In this document: positions 17,866-26,214 of the stretch, piece by piece
How positions within the stretch are numbered: the stretch's first letter is position 1
How the letters are laid out: each line of letters begins with the position of its first letter
NCBI RefSeq assembly: GCF_039693965.1
Contig: NZ_CP155576.1
Location: forward strand, 1,798,001-1,862,000
Source: Moraxella sp. K1664
GTDB taxonomy: Bacteria > Pseudomonadota > Gammaproteobacteria > Pseudomonadales > Moraxellaceae
Length of the DNA: 64,000 bases
Reading direction: 5' to 3'
Program-made: the position numbers and the translations under genes
Notes under the pieces: model-generated
The model's input: only the letters and a program-made list of their open reading frames with translations
Databases searched by the model: none
Told to the model about the DNA's origin: nothing

Positions 17866-20142
17866 ATGTTAATCCAAGTTGCTCTGCCTGTACCGCTTTA
17901 TCGTCTTTTTGATTATCGTGTGATAGGCGTGTTGCCCAAGGTGGGTGTGCGTGTCAAAGTACCATTTTCTCACCAAGAGCTGATTGGTATCGTGGTGGGG
18001 CATGTTCATCCTAATGACAGTGATGTGCCACAAAATAAGCTAAAATCGCTCATTGATGTGATTGATGATGAGCCGATTTTTGATGAATATTTTTTTAAAC
18101 TTGCCAGATGGCTGTCATCTTATTATCATCATCCATTTGGCGATACGATGGCGGTCATGTTACCCACGCTTATCAAGGCAGGGGTGGATGTTAGTGATGA
18201 CATACGGCGGTATCGGGTACCTGCCCATGTTGATGATGATTTTGTCAAAAACGTGTTAAGCAAAACCGCCAAAAAACAGCACGCTGATTTTGCCGTTATC
18301 CGTGACAATCCCAATGCCACCAAACACGCCTTGCGTATGCTTGGGGTGACGGAGCGGAATTTGGCATTATTTGTCCAAAAAGAGCTGATAGAATGTCACA
18401 CCGCCCCAAACATACCGCCTCCGCCTGCCCAAGTAGTGCAAAAGCCACTGACCCTAAATGACGAACAACGCTCGGCACTGACAGAGATAAGCCAATGCAT
18501 ACATGATGGGTGTTATCAAGGCATACTGTTAAATGGTGTGACAGGCTCGGGCAAAACCGAAGTGTATCTACAAGCGATGGAGCAGGTGTTGGCACAGGGT
18601 CGGCAGGTGCTGATTATGGTGCCTGAGATAGGGCTGACCCCACAAAGTCGGGAGCGGTTCTCGGCACGCTTTGGGGCGAATGTCGTGGTGTTACATTCAT
18701 CATTAAACGACAAAGAACGGCTGTCGGGGTGGCAGGCGTGTCGGCAAGGTCAGGCTCAAATCATCATCGCCACACGTTCGGCACTGTTTTATCCCTTTGC
18801 TAATTTGGGGCTGATTATCATCGATGAAGCTCATGACACAAGCTTTAAACAGCAAGACCATCTGCGATATCACGCCTGTGATGTGGCGTTATATGTGGGG
18901 GTGCTAAAACAAATCCCCGTGGTACTAGGCACGGCAACGCCCAGTCTTGAACAAATCAAGCTTGTCCGTGATGGCAAACTGCATGAATGCAAACTGACCA
19001 AACGGGCAGGGGGTGCGATACCGCCTACGTTTCGCCTTGTGGACATGAGAGTAGGCACGCTGTGGCAGACGGACATGGCAGGCGAGAGCCGTGATACTGA
19101 ACTGGCTCATCAGACGGTGCAAGCGGTGCGTGAGACCTTAGGGCGGGGCGAGCAGGTGCTAATGTTCCTAAATCGGCGTGGTTATGCTCCGATACTCTTA
19201 TGCGGGGCGTGTGGTTGGCAAGCGGACTGCGTGCGGTGTAGCAGTCATCTGACCCTGCACAAAAACCCCTTCAAAAAAGCACGCCATGCCAATGAGCAGT
19301 ATCTGTATGATTATCTAAAATGCCATCATTGTGGTTATCAGGTGGTTACGCCCAAGGTGTGTCCGAGTTGTCATAGCCCAAATCTTGTGCATTTGGGGCA
19401 AGGGACAGGGCAGTTGTACGAAAGGTTGCATGGTATTTTTGCCAATCCACAAACCGTCCAAAACCCCTACCCCATCGTGCAGATAGACCGTGATACGGTG
19501 CGTGGCAAGGGGGCGTGGGACAAGCTGTATGAGCGTGTTAGCACAGGCGAGCCGATGATATTGGTAGGCACACAAATGCTGGCAAAGGGTCATCATTTTC
19601 CTAATGTGACATTGGTGGTGATTGTCAATGCTGACAGTGGCTTTTTGTCGCCTGATTTTCGTTCGCCCGAACACACCGCCCAGACGATAATGCAGGTGGC
19701 AGGACGGGCAGGGCGTGCAGGACGGGCAGGGGAAGTGCTGATACAGACCCTAAACCCTGATAATCCGTTACTGCTTGATTTGATACGCCATGGCTATGAT
19801 AAATTCGCTCATGACTTATTGGCAGAGCGGTATGGATTGGGACTGCCACCGTGTAGCCATGCAGTACTGGTTCGGGCAGATGGTCATCGGCTTGATGTCG
19901 CCAAAAATGCCATCATCGGAGCAAAAAATCATCTGCCCCACGCCCATCCCTTTGCCGTGCTTGCCCCCATTGATGCCCCGATGGTCAAGAAAAACAACCG
20001 CTTTCATGTGCAGATGCTCATCCTTGCCAAAGAACGCAAAGTACTACATGATGTGCTGGCATGGTGGTGGCAGGACGTGCTTGCCCTGCCCAGCTCTCGG
20101 GGGGTCAAGATGGCGATAGACATTGACCCTGTGGGGTGGTAG
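17866..20142 (+). CDS. priA: Primosomal helicase PriA
   Basis: A 758-aa replication-restart helicase that reloads DnaB at stalled forks. Domain order is the N-terminal DNA-binding region (LIQVALPVPLYRLFDY), Walker A GVTGSGKTEVYL at about residue 222, the DEAH box IIDEAHD, a zinc-binding insertion with cysteine pairs (CGACGWQADCVRC and CHHCGYQ ... CPSCHS), then helicase motifs V/VI (QVAGRAGRAGRAG). I chose the ATG at 17866 because it gives the family N-terminus; the frame opens 14 codons earlier. A good terminator follows. Confidence 0.95.
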   Translation: MLIQVALPVPLYRLFDYRVIGVLPKVGVRVKVPFSHQELIGIVVGHVHPNDSDVPQNKLKSLIDVIDDEPIFDEYFFKLARWLSSYYHHPFGDTMAVMLPTLIKAGVDVSDDIRRYRVPAHVDDDFVKNVLSKTAKKQHADFAVIRDNPNATKHALRMLGVTERNLALFVQKELIECHTAPNIPPPPAQVVQKPLTLNDEQRSALTEISQCIHDGCYQGILLNGVTGSGKTEVYLQAMEQVLAQGRQVLIMVPEIGLTPQSRERFSARFGANVVVLHSSLNDKERLSGWQACRQGQAQIIIATRSALFYPFANLGLIIIDEAHDTSFKQQDHLRYHACDVALYVGVLKQIPVVLGTATPSLEQIKLVRDGKLHECKLTKRAGGAIPPTFRLVDMRVGTLWQTDMAGESRDTELAHQTVQAVRETLGRGEQVLMFLNRRGYAPILLCGACGWQADCVRCSSHLTLHKNPFKKARHANEQYLYDYLKCHHCGYQVVTPKVCPSCHSPNLVHLGQGTGQLYERLHGIFANPQTVQNPYPIVQIDRDTVRGKGAWDKLYERVSTGEPMILVGTQMLAKGHHFPNVTLVVIVNADSGFLSPDFRSPEHTAQTIMQVAGRAGRAGRAGEVLIQTLNPDNPLLLDLIRHGYDKFAHDLLAERYGLGLPPCSHAVLVRADGHRLDVAKNAIIGAKNHLPHAHPFAVLAPIDAPMVKKNNRFHVQMLILAKERKVLHDVLAWWWQDVLALPSSRGVKMAIDIDPVGW

Positions 20143-20150
20143 GCTTGATA

Positions 20151-20183
20151 AAAACGCCCAAACGATGTGGTTTGGGCGTTTTG
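20151..20183 (+). terminator. Intrinsic terminator after priA
   Basis: AAAACGCCCAAA pairs with TTTGGGCGTTTT. The symmetric A and T flanks make it able to work in both directions, also serving the convergent gene remnant. Confidence 0.85.
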
Positions 20184-20194
20184 TTGTTGGGTGG

Positions 20195-20683
20195 TTATTG
20201 GGCGGTAGTGGATGAGACTTGGATTTTTTGCAAATCTTCAGAGAGCCATTTCTTCTGAATCTCTGCCAAGCGTCCGTTTTCTTTGAGCTTTTTGATGCCA
20301 GCATTGATGTCATCTAACAGCTTGGTATTTTGTTTATCCACAATAACCCCAACGTGAGCTTCGGCGACAGATTGGCTTTCGTAGGGATTGCTTTCTAAGT
20401 TGAGCTGGGGAAAACTTTTTGCAAAGTGGTCAGCGATAGAACCTTGGATGGCAAAGACGTCAATCTTGTCTTGGGCAAGAGCTTCGACCAAACTATAAGG
20501 GGTGGGGTACTCGGTAAGCTCAGCATAACCACCCACCGCTTCGATGTCTGCACGCTGTTTACCGCCAACGATGATGCCAACACGCTTGCCTGCCAACGAT
20601 GTCAAACCATCATAAGTGCCAGAGCCTTTGACATAATTTTTGAAAGGATTTGTAAAGTTTTGTGTGTACGATAGTTTTTTTGT
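20195..20683 (-). pseudogene. Truncated polar-amino-acid-type solute-binding protein (C-terminal part)
   Basis: The C-terminal part (about 160 residues) of an ABC-transporter periplasmic binding protein of the family-3 amino-acid type. SLAGKRVGIIVGG and ADIEAVGGYAELTEYPTPYSLVEAL are typical second-lobe blocks, and the end LAEIQKKWLSED is the usual C-terminus. The N-terminal roughly 100 residues and the signal peptide are gone: the homologous sequence stops exactly where a family 1 repeat begins (20684). The frame stays open through the repeat to an ATG at 20836, giving a chimeric 213-codon frame without a signal peptide. No matching N-terminal part is visible beyond the repeat, so DNA has also been lost. 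Confidence 0.8.
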
Positions 20684-20798
20684 TAGGGCGTGCCTGCCTT
20701 TGGTATTTGCCATGAAAAATGAGAAAAATCGCATGTTTTTCAAGGAAAAAACAAAGGCTGTGAGTTTTCTATCAGGCAAGTTTTTATTATGAAAAACA

Positions 20799-20956
20799 AT
20801 CCGACCACTTAACTGGGTAAATTTTAAGATTTTCACTTAATTTTTAAATTAAATCTCTTTCCAAACTAAAAATAAACCCTTATAAGTATTGGGGTTGAAG
20901 TTTTTAAAAATCCATAAAAATCAGGATTTGGAAAGAAGTCTATTAAGTGGTCGGAT
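20799..20956. mobile_element. Nested inverted-repeat element (ATCCGACCACTTAA ends), long form
   Basis: The same 14-bp terminal repeats as 3016-3081, but 158 bp long. The extra length is an inner insertion bounded by TCTTTCCAAA (20856-20865) and TTTGGAAAGA (20927-20936). It stands at the same internal position of the host repeat as the short form does in copy A. Confidence 0.75.
20856..20936. repeat. Third-level inverted repeat within the nested element
   Basis: Perfect 10-bp inverted repeats TCTTTCCAAA / TTTGGAAAGA enclose about 60 bp of AT-rich DNA. The stretch is absent from the short form at 3016-3081, which supports a separate insertion. Confidence 0.6.
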
Positions 20957-21018
20957 AGCCATTTTTCATGCAAAAATTGATAAAAGCGTTAAATTTTCAT
21001 CGTTTTTATAAAGAATGT

Positions 21019-21169
21019 TACACCCAACGAATTTGATATTTACCACAGGCTTTGTAGGGACGTGCTGAGCACGTCCTTTGATAATACACCAATTTTATAG
21101 GCGTGCTCAGCACGCCCCTACATCCATACAGCATTACGTTTATAGTAATTTTAAAGTTTATTGGGTGTA
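21019..21169. mobile_element. Nested element with TACACCCAA ends and internal palindromes
   Basis: TACACCCAA at 21019-21027 and its complement TTGGGTGTA at 21161-21169 enclose two dyads, GGACGTGCTGAGCACGTCC (21058-21076) and GGCGTGCTCAGCACGCC (21100-21116). Each dyad is flanked by the GTAGGG/CCCTAC motif that also borders the GGGCGAATTGCAATTCGCCC palindromes elsewhere in the window. Confidence 0.6.
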
Positions 21170-21201
21170 TCAACGTTCAACACGCCCTAATCTTTTATGT
21201 A

Positions 21202-21238
21202 AAAAATAAGTCATGCTAATCGGATGTTGGCATGACTT
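21202..21238 (-). terminator. Terminator of the TrpX-like gene
   Basis: AAGTCATGC pairs with GCATGACTT. The A run at 21201-21206 becomes the T run on the minus strand. Confidence 0.7.
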
Positions 21239-21264
21239 GTGTTGAAAAGATGGTTTTTTAAGAA

Positions 21265-22296
21265 TCACTCTTTACGTGGCACGCTATCCACGTCAATGGC
21301 GTCTTTCATGAGTTCGTCGCTGATGGTTACGCCTTGATTTTGGGCGTGTTTGGGGCTGACATAGAGCGTGAGCTTGTTCATGACCTCAGGGGCGATGTCG
21401 GTAGGCTTGGTGCCGTCTAGGGTCTGGGCGACCAGTTTGGCAGTGGTTACCCCAAAATCAAAATCATTAACCCCAAGCCCTGCACTCGCCCCACGTCTGA
21501 CACTAAACTCATCGGATGCGATGACGGGGATTTTTAACTCATTGGCAACCCCAACCATGGCTTCCATTGCCGATGCTACGCCATTATCAAGGGACGTGTA
21601 AATCAAATCGGCACGCCCGCCCAAAGCACGAGTGGCGGCAGCGACATCAGATGAGCGGTTGGCAGGCACGTCCACAAGGGTCATGCCACGTTTGGGTAGT
21701 TCGATGGCAAGCTGTTCTTTGATGACCACAGAGTTCGCTTCACCAGGACTGTATACAAAGCCGATACGCTTGGCGTCAGGCTTGATTTGGGTGAATAAAT
21801 CAAGCTGTGGTTCGAGCGGTAGCTGGCTAGACAGTCCGGTAATGTTCGCTTGTAGGGCTTGGTTGTTATTATCGATAAGTTTGGCTACCACAGGATCGGA
21901 GACGGCAGTATAAATCAGGGGGATACTCTGGGTCGCCGCCGCTAGACTTTGGGCGGTGGGGGTGGTAATGGCAACGATGGCATCAGGGGCGTCGGCAGCG
22001 AACTGCTTGGAGATTTGCCCCATGGTCGCCATGTTGCCTTGTGCTGATTGGAAATTTACCGTTAAATTTTGCCCTTCTTGGTAGCCATTTTGCCCCAAGC
22101 CGTAAATCACCCCTTTTCTGATGTCATCAAGCGATGGGTGTTCCACAATGGCACTGATGGCAATGGTTTTGGGGGCTTTTTGGGTGGCGGTGTCTTGGGT
22201 GGTTTGTTCGGCAGGCGTGGTGGTAGGTTTGTCATTGCCACAGCCGGTCAGTAGGGTGATGGCGAGCGTTAGGGCGGATAAGGCGTACGTTTTCAT
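21265..22296 (-). CDS. ABC-transporter substrate-binding lipoprotein, TrpX-like
   Basis: A 343-aa periplasmic binding protein of the PF04392 type (TrpX and relatives, often binding aromatic amino acids). The lipobox is LTGC (Cys19), followed by a Thr/Gln-rich linker. Lobe motifs include PSLDDIRKGVIYGLGQNGYQ, IPLIYTAVSDPV and FVYSPGEANS. The usual permease and ATPase genes do not follow; downstream there is only a terminator and repeat copy D, so in this window it is an orphan component. A family 2 repeat lies 29 bp upstream of the start. The substrate is not readable from sequence. Confidence 0.85.
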   Translation of the reverse strand: MKTYALSALTLAITLLTGCGNDKPTTTPAEQTTQDTATQKAPKTIAISAIVEHPSLDDIRKGVIYGLGQNGYQEGQNLTVNFQSAQGNMATMGQISKQFAADAPDAIVAITTPTAQSLAAATQSIPLIYTAVSDPVVAKLIDNNNQALQANITGLSSQLPLEPQLDLFTQIKPDAKRIGFVYSPGEANSVVIKEQLAIELPKRGMTLVDVPANRSSDVAAATRALGGRADLIYTSLDNGVASAMEAMVGVANELKIPVIASDEFSVRRGASAGLGVNDFDFGVTTAKLVAQTLDGTKPTDIAPEVMNKLTLYVSPKHAQNQGVTISDELMKDAIDVDSVPRKE

Positions 22297-22324
22297 AAAA
22301 ATCCTTAATAAATAGGTTGCCTAT

Positions 22325-22431
22325 ACTCAACTTAATATTAGTGCTTGCTTTATTAAGGGCAAATGGCGATTTACCCCTGCAATTTAAAAACAATCATTGA
22401 ACAATGAATAAGTTGTCATATTAAGTTGAGA
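22325..22431. mobile_element. MITE-like repeat, family 2 copy 2
   Basis: A 107-bp element with ends ACTCAACTTAATA ... TATTAAGTTGAG. Its reverse complement aligns with 4519-4626 over its length. The central palindrome is degenerate here (GGGCAAATGGCGATTTACCCC). It lies in the divergent region between the TrpX-like gene and ftsY. Confidence 0.75.
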
Positions 22432-22546
22432 TTGGCGTTATATACTAAAACGCAGATAATTTAACATATTTAACCCAAAAATACAGCGGTTTTTGTAAAA
22501 ATATTGTCATTTTATCATCGCTAAATTTTAATTATACCCAAAAATA

Positions 22547-22555
22547 TGCTATTAT
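22547..22555 (+). promoter_or_regulatory. Extended -10 promoter of ftsY
   Basis: TGC-TATTAT lies 34 bp upstream of the ftsY start. Confidence 0.45.
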
Positions 22556-22588
22556 TAATCGCAAATTTAATAAGATGAGCAAGCAGAC

Positions 22589-23527
22589 ATGAGCGAGAAT
22601 AAAAGCGGATTTTTTGCCCGCATGAAAGCAGGATTGTCCAAATCCAGTAAGAATTTATCAGAAGGTCTGATGAATGCCTTAGTCGGTGGCAAAGAAATTG
22701 ATGATGAGTTGTTAGAAGAAGTCGAAGACCAGCTTCTTGTGGCGGACATTGGCGTGGATGCGACCAACAGGATTATCACAAGCCTGACCGAGCAGACGGC
22801 ACGGGGCGATTTGATTTATTCGCATTCGTTATATAAAGCCCTAAAAAAGGAATTGGTGAACATCTTAGAGCCCAAGGTTGCACCACTTGTCATTGACACA
22901 ACCAAAAAGCCTTTTGTCATCTTAATGGTTGGGGTTAATGGCGTGGGTAAAACGACAACCATTGGTAAACTTGCCAAACGCTTACAAGGTGAGGGCAAAT
23001 CGGTCATGTTGGCGGCAGGTGATACTTTTCGTGCAGCGGCCACCGAGCAACTGCAAGTTTGGGGTGAACGAAACGGCATTTCTGTGGTGGCACAAGGACA
23101 AGGTTCAGACAGTGCATCGGTGATTTTTGATGCCATGCAGTCTGCCAAAGCCAAAGGCATTGATGTGCTGATTGCTGACACCGCAGGGCGACTACAAAAC
23201 AAGACTTATCTTATGAATGAGCTTGAAAAAGTCATTCGTGTCATGAAAAAAGCAGATGAGAGTGCCCCGCATGAGTGTATGATTGTGCTAGATGCTGGTA
23301 CAGGTCAAAATGCCATCAGTCAGATTAATCTGTTTGGCGAGGTTGCCCCATTGTCAGGTGTTACCATCACCAAGCTAGATGGCACAGCAAAAGGGGGTGT
23401 GGTTTTTAATGTCGCCCAAACCACCGACGTGCCCATTCGTTTTATTGGGGTGGGTGAACGTATTGATGATTTACAGCCCTTTGATTCAAAAGAATTTGTA
23501 GATGCACTCATCGGCGAGGAAAAATGA
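22589..23527 (+). CDS. ftsY: Signal recognition particle receptor FtsY
   Basis: The SRP-receptor GTPase that docks ribosome-SRP complexes at the membrane for co-translational insertion. At 312 aa it has only the NG core: the N helical domain (about 1-90), then the G domain with GVNGVGKTTTIGKLA, the DTFRAAA block, DTAGRLQNK and TKLDGTAKGG. The long acidic A domain of E. coli FtsY is absent; the short N-terminus (SENKSGFFARMKAGLSKSSKNL) is amphipathic and probably the membrane-targeting helix. A clear terminator follows. Confidence 0.96.
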   Translation: MSENKSGFFARMKAGLSKSSKNLSEGLMNALVGGKEIDDELLEEVEDQLLVADIGVDATNRIITSLTEQTARGDLIYSHSLYKALKKELVNILEPKVAPLVIDTTKKPFVILMVGVNGVGKTTTIGKLAKRLQGEGKSVMLAAGDTFRAAATEQLQVWGERNGISVVAQGQGSDSASVIFDAMQSAKAKGIDVLIADTAGRLQNKTYLMNELEKVIRVMKKADESAPHECMIVLDAGTGQNAISQINLFGEVAPLSGVTITKLDGTAKGGVVFNVAQTTDVPIRFIGVGERIDDLQPFDSKEFVDALIGEEK

Positions 23528-23529
23528 CA

Positions 23530-23556
23530 AAAAGGCGAATGTATTTCGCCTTTTAT
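23530..23556 (+). terminator. Intrinsic terminator after ftsY
   Basis: AAAAGGCGAA pairs with TTCGCCTTTT. Confidence 0.8.
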
Positions 23557-23583
23557 TATATAGGATAAATTAAAAACAAACTT

Positions 23584-24111
23584 ATGATAACCACACACTA
23601 TTATCCGCCCATAGATTTGCCGATGATTACTTTGACGGTAAAAGATGGCAAGTTATTGGCATTGGATTGGTATAATAATAAAACCGCCCAAATTTTTGAT
23701 AAATTAAATCAGCATGCAGTTTTTATAAAACAGGCAGATTTAAAAAATGATGATAAAAATCAATCAATCGCCTTGCAGGTTATTACCCAGTTAGACGAGT
23801 ATTTTAATGGTGAACGCATGGTATTTGAATTACCGCTTGATTTATCACATGGTACCGATTTTCAGATAAAAGTTTGGCAAACGCTCTGCCAAATCCCTTA
23901 TGGACAAACGATAAGTTACAAAGAGCTGGCAACCATGATAAATAAGCCCACCGCACATCGTGCCTGTGCTAATGCCAATGGCAAAAACTTAATCTCGCTT
24001 ATCATACCGTGTCATCGTGTGATAGCATCGGACGGTACGCTGGGTGGGTATACAGGTGGAGTGTCAATTAAGCGAATATTGCTTGATTTGGAGAGTAAGA
24101 ATTTGATATAA
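23584..24111 (+). CDS. ogt: Methylated-DNA--protein-cysteine methyltransferase
   Basis: A suicide repair protein that takes the alkyl group from O6-alkylguanine. The catalytic IPCHRV motif places the acceptor at Cys143, preceded by the helix-turn-helix block GQTISYKELATMINKPTAHRACANANGKN and followed by GGYTGG. At 175 aa with an N-terminal Ogt-like domain and no Ada regulatory domain, it fits Ogt. No clear Shine-Dalgarno precedes the ATG at 23584; an in-frame ATG 13 codons later is the alternative. Confidence 0.92.
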   Translation: MITTHYYPPIDLPMITLTVKDGKLLALDWYNNKTAQIFDKLNQHAVFIKQADLKNDDKNQSIALQVITQLDEYFNGERMVFELPLDLSHGTDFQIKVWQTLCQIPYGQTISYKELATMINKPTAHRACANANGKNLISLIIPCHRVIASDGTLGGYTGGVSIKRILLDLESKNLI

Positions 24112-24127
24112 AAACCCAAAAACTTTA

Positions 24128-24336
24128 TAGGGCGTGCCTGCCCCTTTATAACAATATTTACAATATAGAAATATTTTAGAAATAGACTAATCATTTTTGC
24201 ATGAAAAATGGCTAAATCTTGTGGCTCGAAGTCAAAAGCTCGTTTGATAGAACGACTATCAAACTTCGCTTTTTCCTTGAAAAACGTGCAATTTTTCGTG
24301 ATTTTAATTGCAAATACAAAAGGCAGGCACGCCCTA
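24128..24336. mobile_element. MITE-like repeat, family 1 copy E
   Basis: A 209-bp copy with ends TAGGGCGTGCCTGCC and GGCAGGCACGCCCTA. The interior is uninterrupted (GGCTAAATCTTGTGGCTCG), making it a reference for the empty site of the nested element. It lies just downstream of ogt, in the gap before the convergent msrAB gene. Confidence 0.85.
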
Positions 24337-24435
24337 ATATTTGAATCGGAAAATACAAGGTGGGTTATATCCATTTTAAATGCCAATAATGTCATAGGCA
24401 AAATATAACCCAGCTCTACAATCTTTATACAAAAT

Positions 24436-26121
24436 TTACGGTCTGGCAGGTAAAATAAGTGGCAATAAAGCTCCATAACCCTCTTTTTGCATCTGTGCTT
24501 TTGGTATGAATTTTAGTGCATTGCCATTGATACAATAACGCAAACCCCCTCTGTCTTGTGGCCCATCAGCAAATACATGTCCCAAATGTGAATCCGCCAC
24601 TCTTGAACGCACTTCTGTGCGAATCATATTATAACTGTCGTCTTTGTGTTCGGTGATGACCTCTGGGGTGATGGGTTTTGTAAAGCTTGGCCAACCACAG
24701 CGAGAATTGTATTTGTCGGTAGATAAAAATAAAGGTTCACCACTAACAACATCTACATACAAGCCGTCATCAAATAATTGGTCATAGTCATGACTAAATG
24801 CCCATTCTGTTTTTGCTTGTTGCGTGATGCGATATTGGGCATCGGTCAGGGTTTGTTTTAAATTATCTTTATCAAAATTTTGATAGCGTGTTGGTTCTAA
24901 TGCTTCATCAACGGTCTTTGCCAGAGCCAAAGTATTGGGGCTGTTTTTGGTGATTTTTTTATTGGCAAGACTTAAATCAACATGACAATAACCGTCAGGG
25001 TTTTTGGTAAGATAATCTTGATGGTAGTTTTCTGCCATGCTAAAATTGGATAACGGCAGGTTTTCAACGGCAATTTTTTGTTGGTACTTATCTTGTAAGG
25101 CGTTTAGTGCTTTATCAATGACCGCTTTATCTTGTGTATTGACGTAATAAATGCCCGTGCGATACTGTATGCCACGGTCATTGCCTTGCTTGTTGATGCT
25201 GGTGGGGTCAATAATGCGAAAATAGTACTGTAATAATGTATCTAAGTCCACTTTGTCAGCATCATATGTTACCTTGACGGTCTCGGCATGACCTGAACCT
25301 CTGATGACCTCCTCATAGCTTGGATTTGGTAGATTTGGACTGCCATTGGCATAGCCACTTACCGCATCCAAAACGCCGTCAATGCGTTCCATATAAGCCT
25401 CAACACCCCAAAAACAGCCCCCTGCCAAATAGATGGTGCTCACGTTAGCCGTATTGCCATTACTGTTGTAATAGTTGGTGTTTTGGCTGGGTTGGGTCAT
25501 GATGCTGTTTTGTGTTTTTAAGGCTTCTAGGGCATTAGGGTTATCTGCCAAATAGTTCATTTGTTCTTGGCTTAGATTTCCCCTGTTAAGATACACAAGT
25601 TTACCGTGTTTGTCTAATATTGCCCAACTTGGATAGGCTTGTACGCCCAGCTGAGTGATGATTTTCGCTTCTGTGTCAATTAGTACAGGTAAGGTAGGAT
25701 AGTCTGCTTGTAATACTTGATACCAATCTTTAAAGGTCTGAGTGGGTTTTTCTCCAAGGTGATTTGGGCTGACAACAGTAACAATATTAAAGTCTGAAAA
25801 TTTGGGGTCGTTGTGCCAGTCTTGTGTTTCTTGTAGTGTGCCTAGGCACAGAGGACACCAACTTGCCCAGAATTTTACCAATGTGGGTTTATTTGGATTG
25901 ATGACCTCTTTGCCTGTATCACCCAATCCTGAGGTTATCTGAGGTAAGTTGTGCAGTTGCGATAATAACTCATTGGGTAATACATCGCTACTTTGGTGTA
26001 GCTCGGTTTGGTTGCCATGATGGTCACCGATGCCTTTGCCACAAGCGATGAGCGTAAAGATGCTTGTGGTGGCACTAAGTCCAAAAATGCCAATATTTTT
26101 GACGAATCGTTTGGAAAACAT
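24436..26121 (-). CDS. msrAB: Thioredoxin-MsrA-MsrB fusion (PilB-like methionine sulfoxide reductase)
   Basis: A 561-aa trifunctional enzyme like Neisseria PilB. The N-terminal thioredoxin-like domain has WASWCPLC (Cys89, Cys92) and passes electrons to the reductases. MsrA has GGCFWG (catalytic Cys236) and reduces Met-S-sulfoxide. MsrB has GWPSFTKPI and [11 protein letters not shown] and reduces the R form. The N-terminus is a signal peptide ending in TLIAC (Cys27), which could be a lipobox, so the protein probably works tethered in the periplasm or at the outer membrane. It repairs oxidised envelope proteins. Divergence from the ahcY strand is not involved: both genes are on the minus strand, with ahcY upstream and 93 bp between them. 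Confidence 0.93.
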   Translation of the reverse strand: MFSKRFVKNIGIFGLSATTSIFTLIACGKGIGDHHGNQTELHQSSDVLPNELLSQLHNLPQITSGLGDTGKEVINPNKPTLVKFWASWCPLCLGTLQETQDWHNDPKFSDFNIVTVVSPNHLGEKPTQTFKDWYQVLQADYPTLPVLIDTEAKIITQLGVQAYPSWAILDKHGKLVYLNRGNLSQEQMNYLADNPNALEALKTQNSIMTQPSQNTNYYNSNGNTANVSTIYLAGGCFWGVEAYMERIDGVLDAVSGYANGSPNLPNPSYEEVIRGSGHAETVKVTYDADKVDLDTLLQYYFRIIDPTSINKQGNDRGIQYRTGIYYVNTQDKAVIDKALNALQDKYQQKIAVENLPLSNFSMAENYHQDYLTKNPDGYCHVDLSLANKKITKNSPNTLALAKTVDEALEPTRYQNFDKDNLKQTLTDAQYRITQQAKTEWAFSHDYDQLFDDGLYVDVVSGEPLFLSTDKYNSRCGWPSFTKPITPEVITEHKDDSYNMIRTEVRSRVADSHLGHVFADGPQDRGGLRYCINGNALKFIPKAQMQKEGYGALLPLILPARP

Positions 26122-26214
26122 GCTTAATTTACTCCTGTTGTAACCTATTATCTAAATGGTGTCGCCAGCTGATTTTATCAATGATGCACGTGCGACACCG
26201 TGCCTATATTACGT

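Larger units (their letters stand above)
20684..21189. mobile_element. MITE-like repeat, family 1 copy D (composite, 506 bp)
   Basis: The ends TAGGGCGTGCCTGCC and CAACACGCCCTA match the family, and the orientation is reversed relative to the other copies (TTTGCCATGAAAAATGAGAAAAATCGCATG comes first). Two further inverted-repeat elements sit inside it (20799-20956 and 21019-21169), and the first holds a third (about 20856-20936). Copy D truncates the solute-binding-protein gene. Confidence 0.8.

Noticed and set aside
24208-24408. 66-codon frame after ogt
   Set aside because: It lies mostly inside repeat copy E and shows the repeat-encoded peptide.
26122-26214. Possible SAM/SAH riboswitch near ahcY
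   Set aside because: The region is downstream of ahcY on the minus strand, short, and shows no riboswitch core; nothing riboswitch-like was seen in the ahcY leader either.
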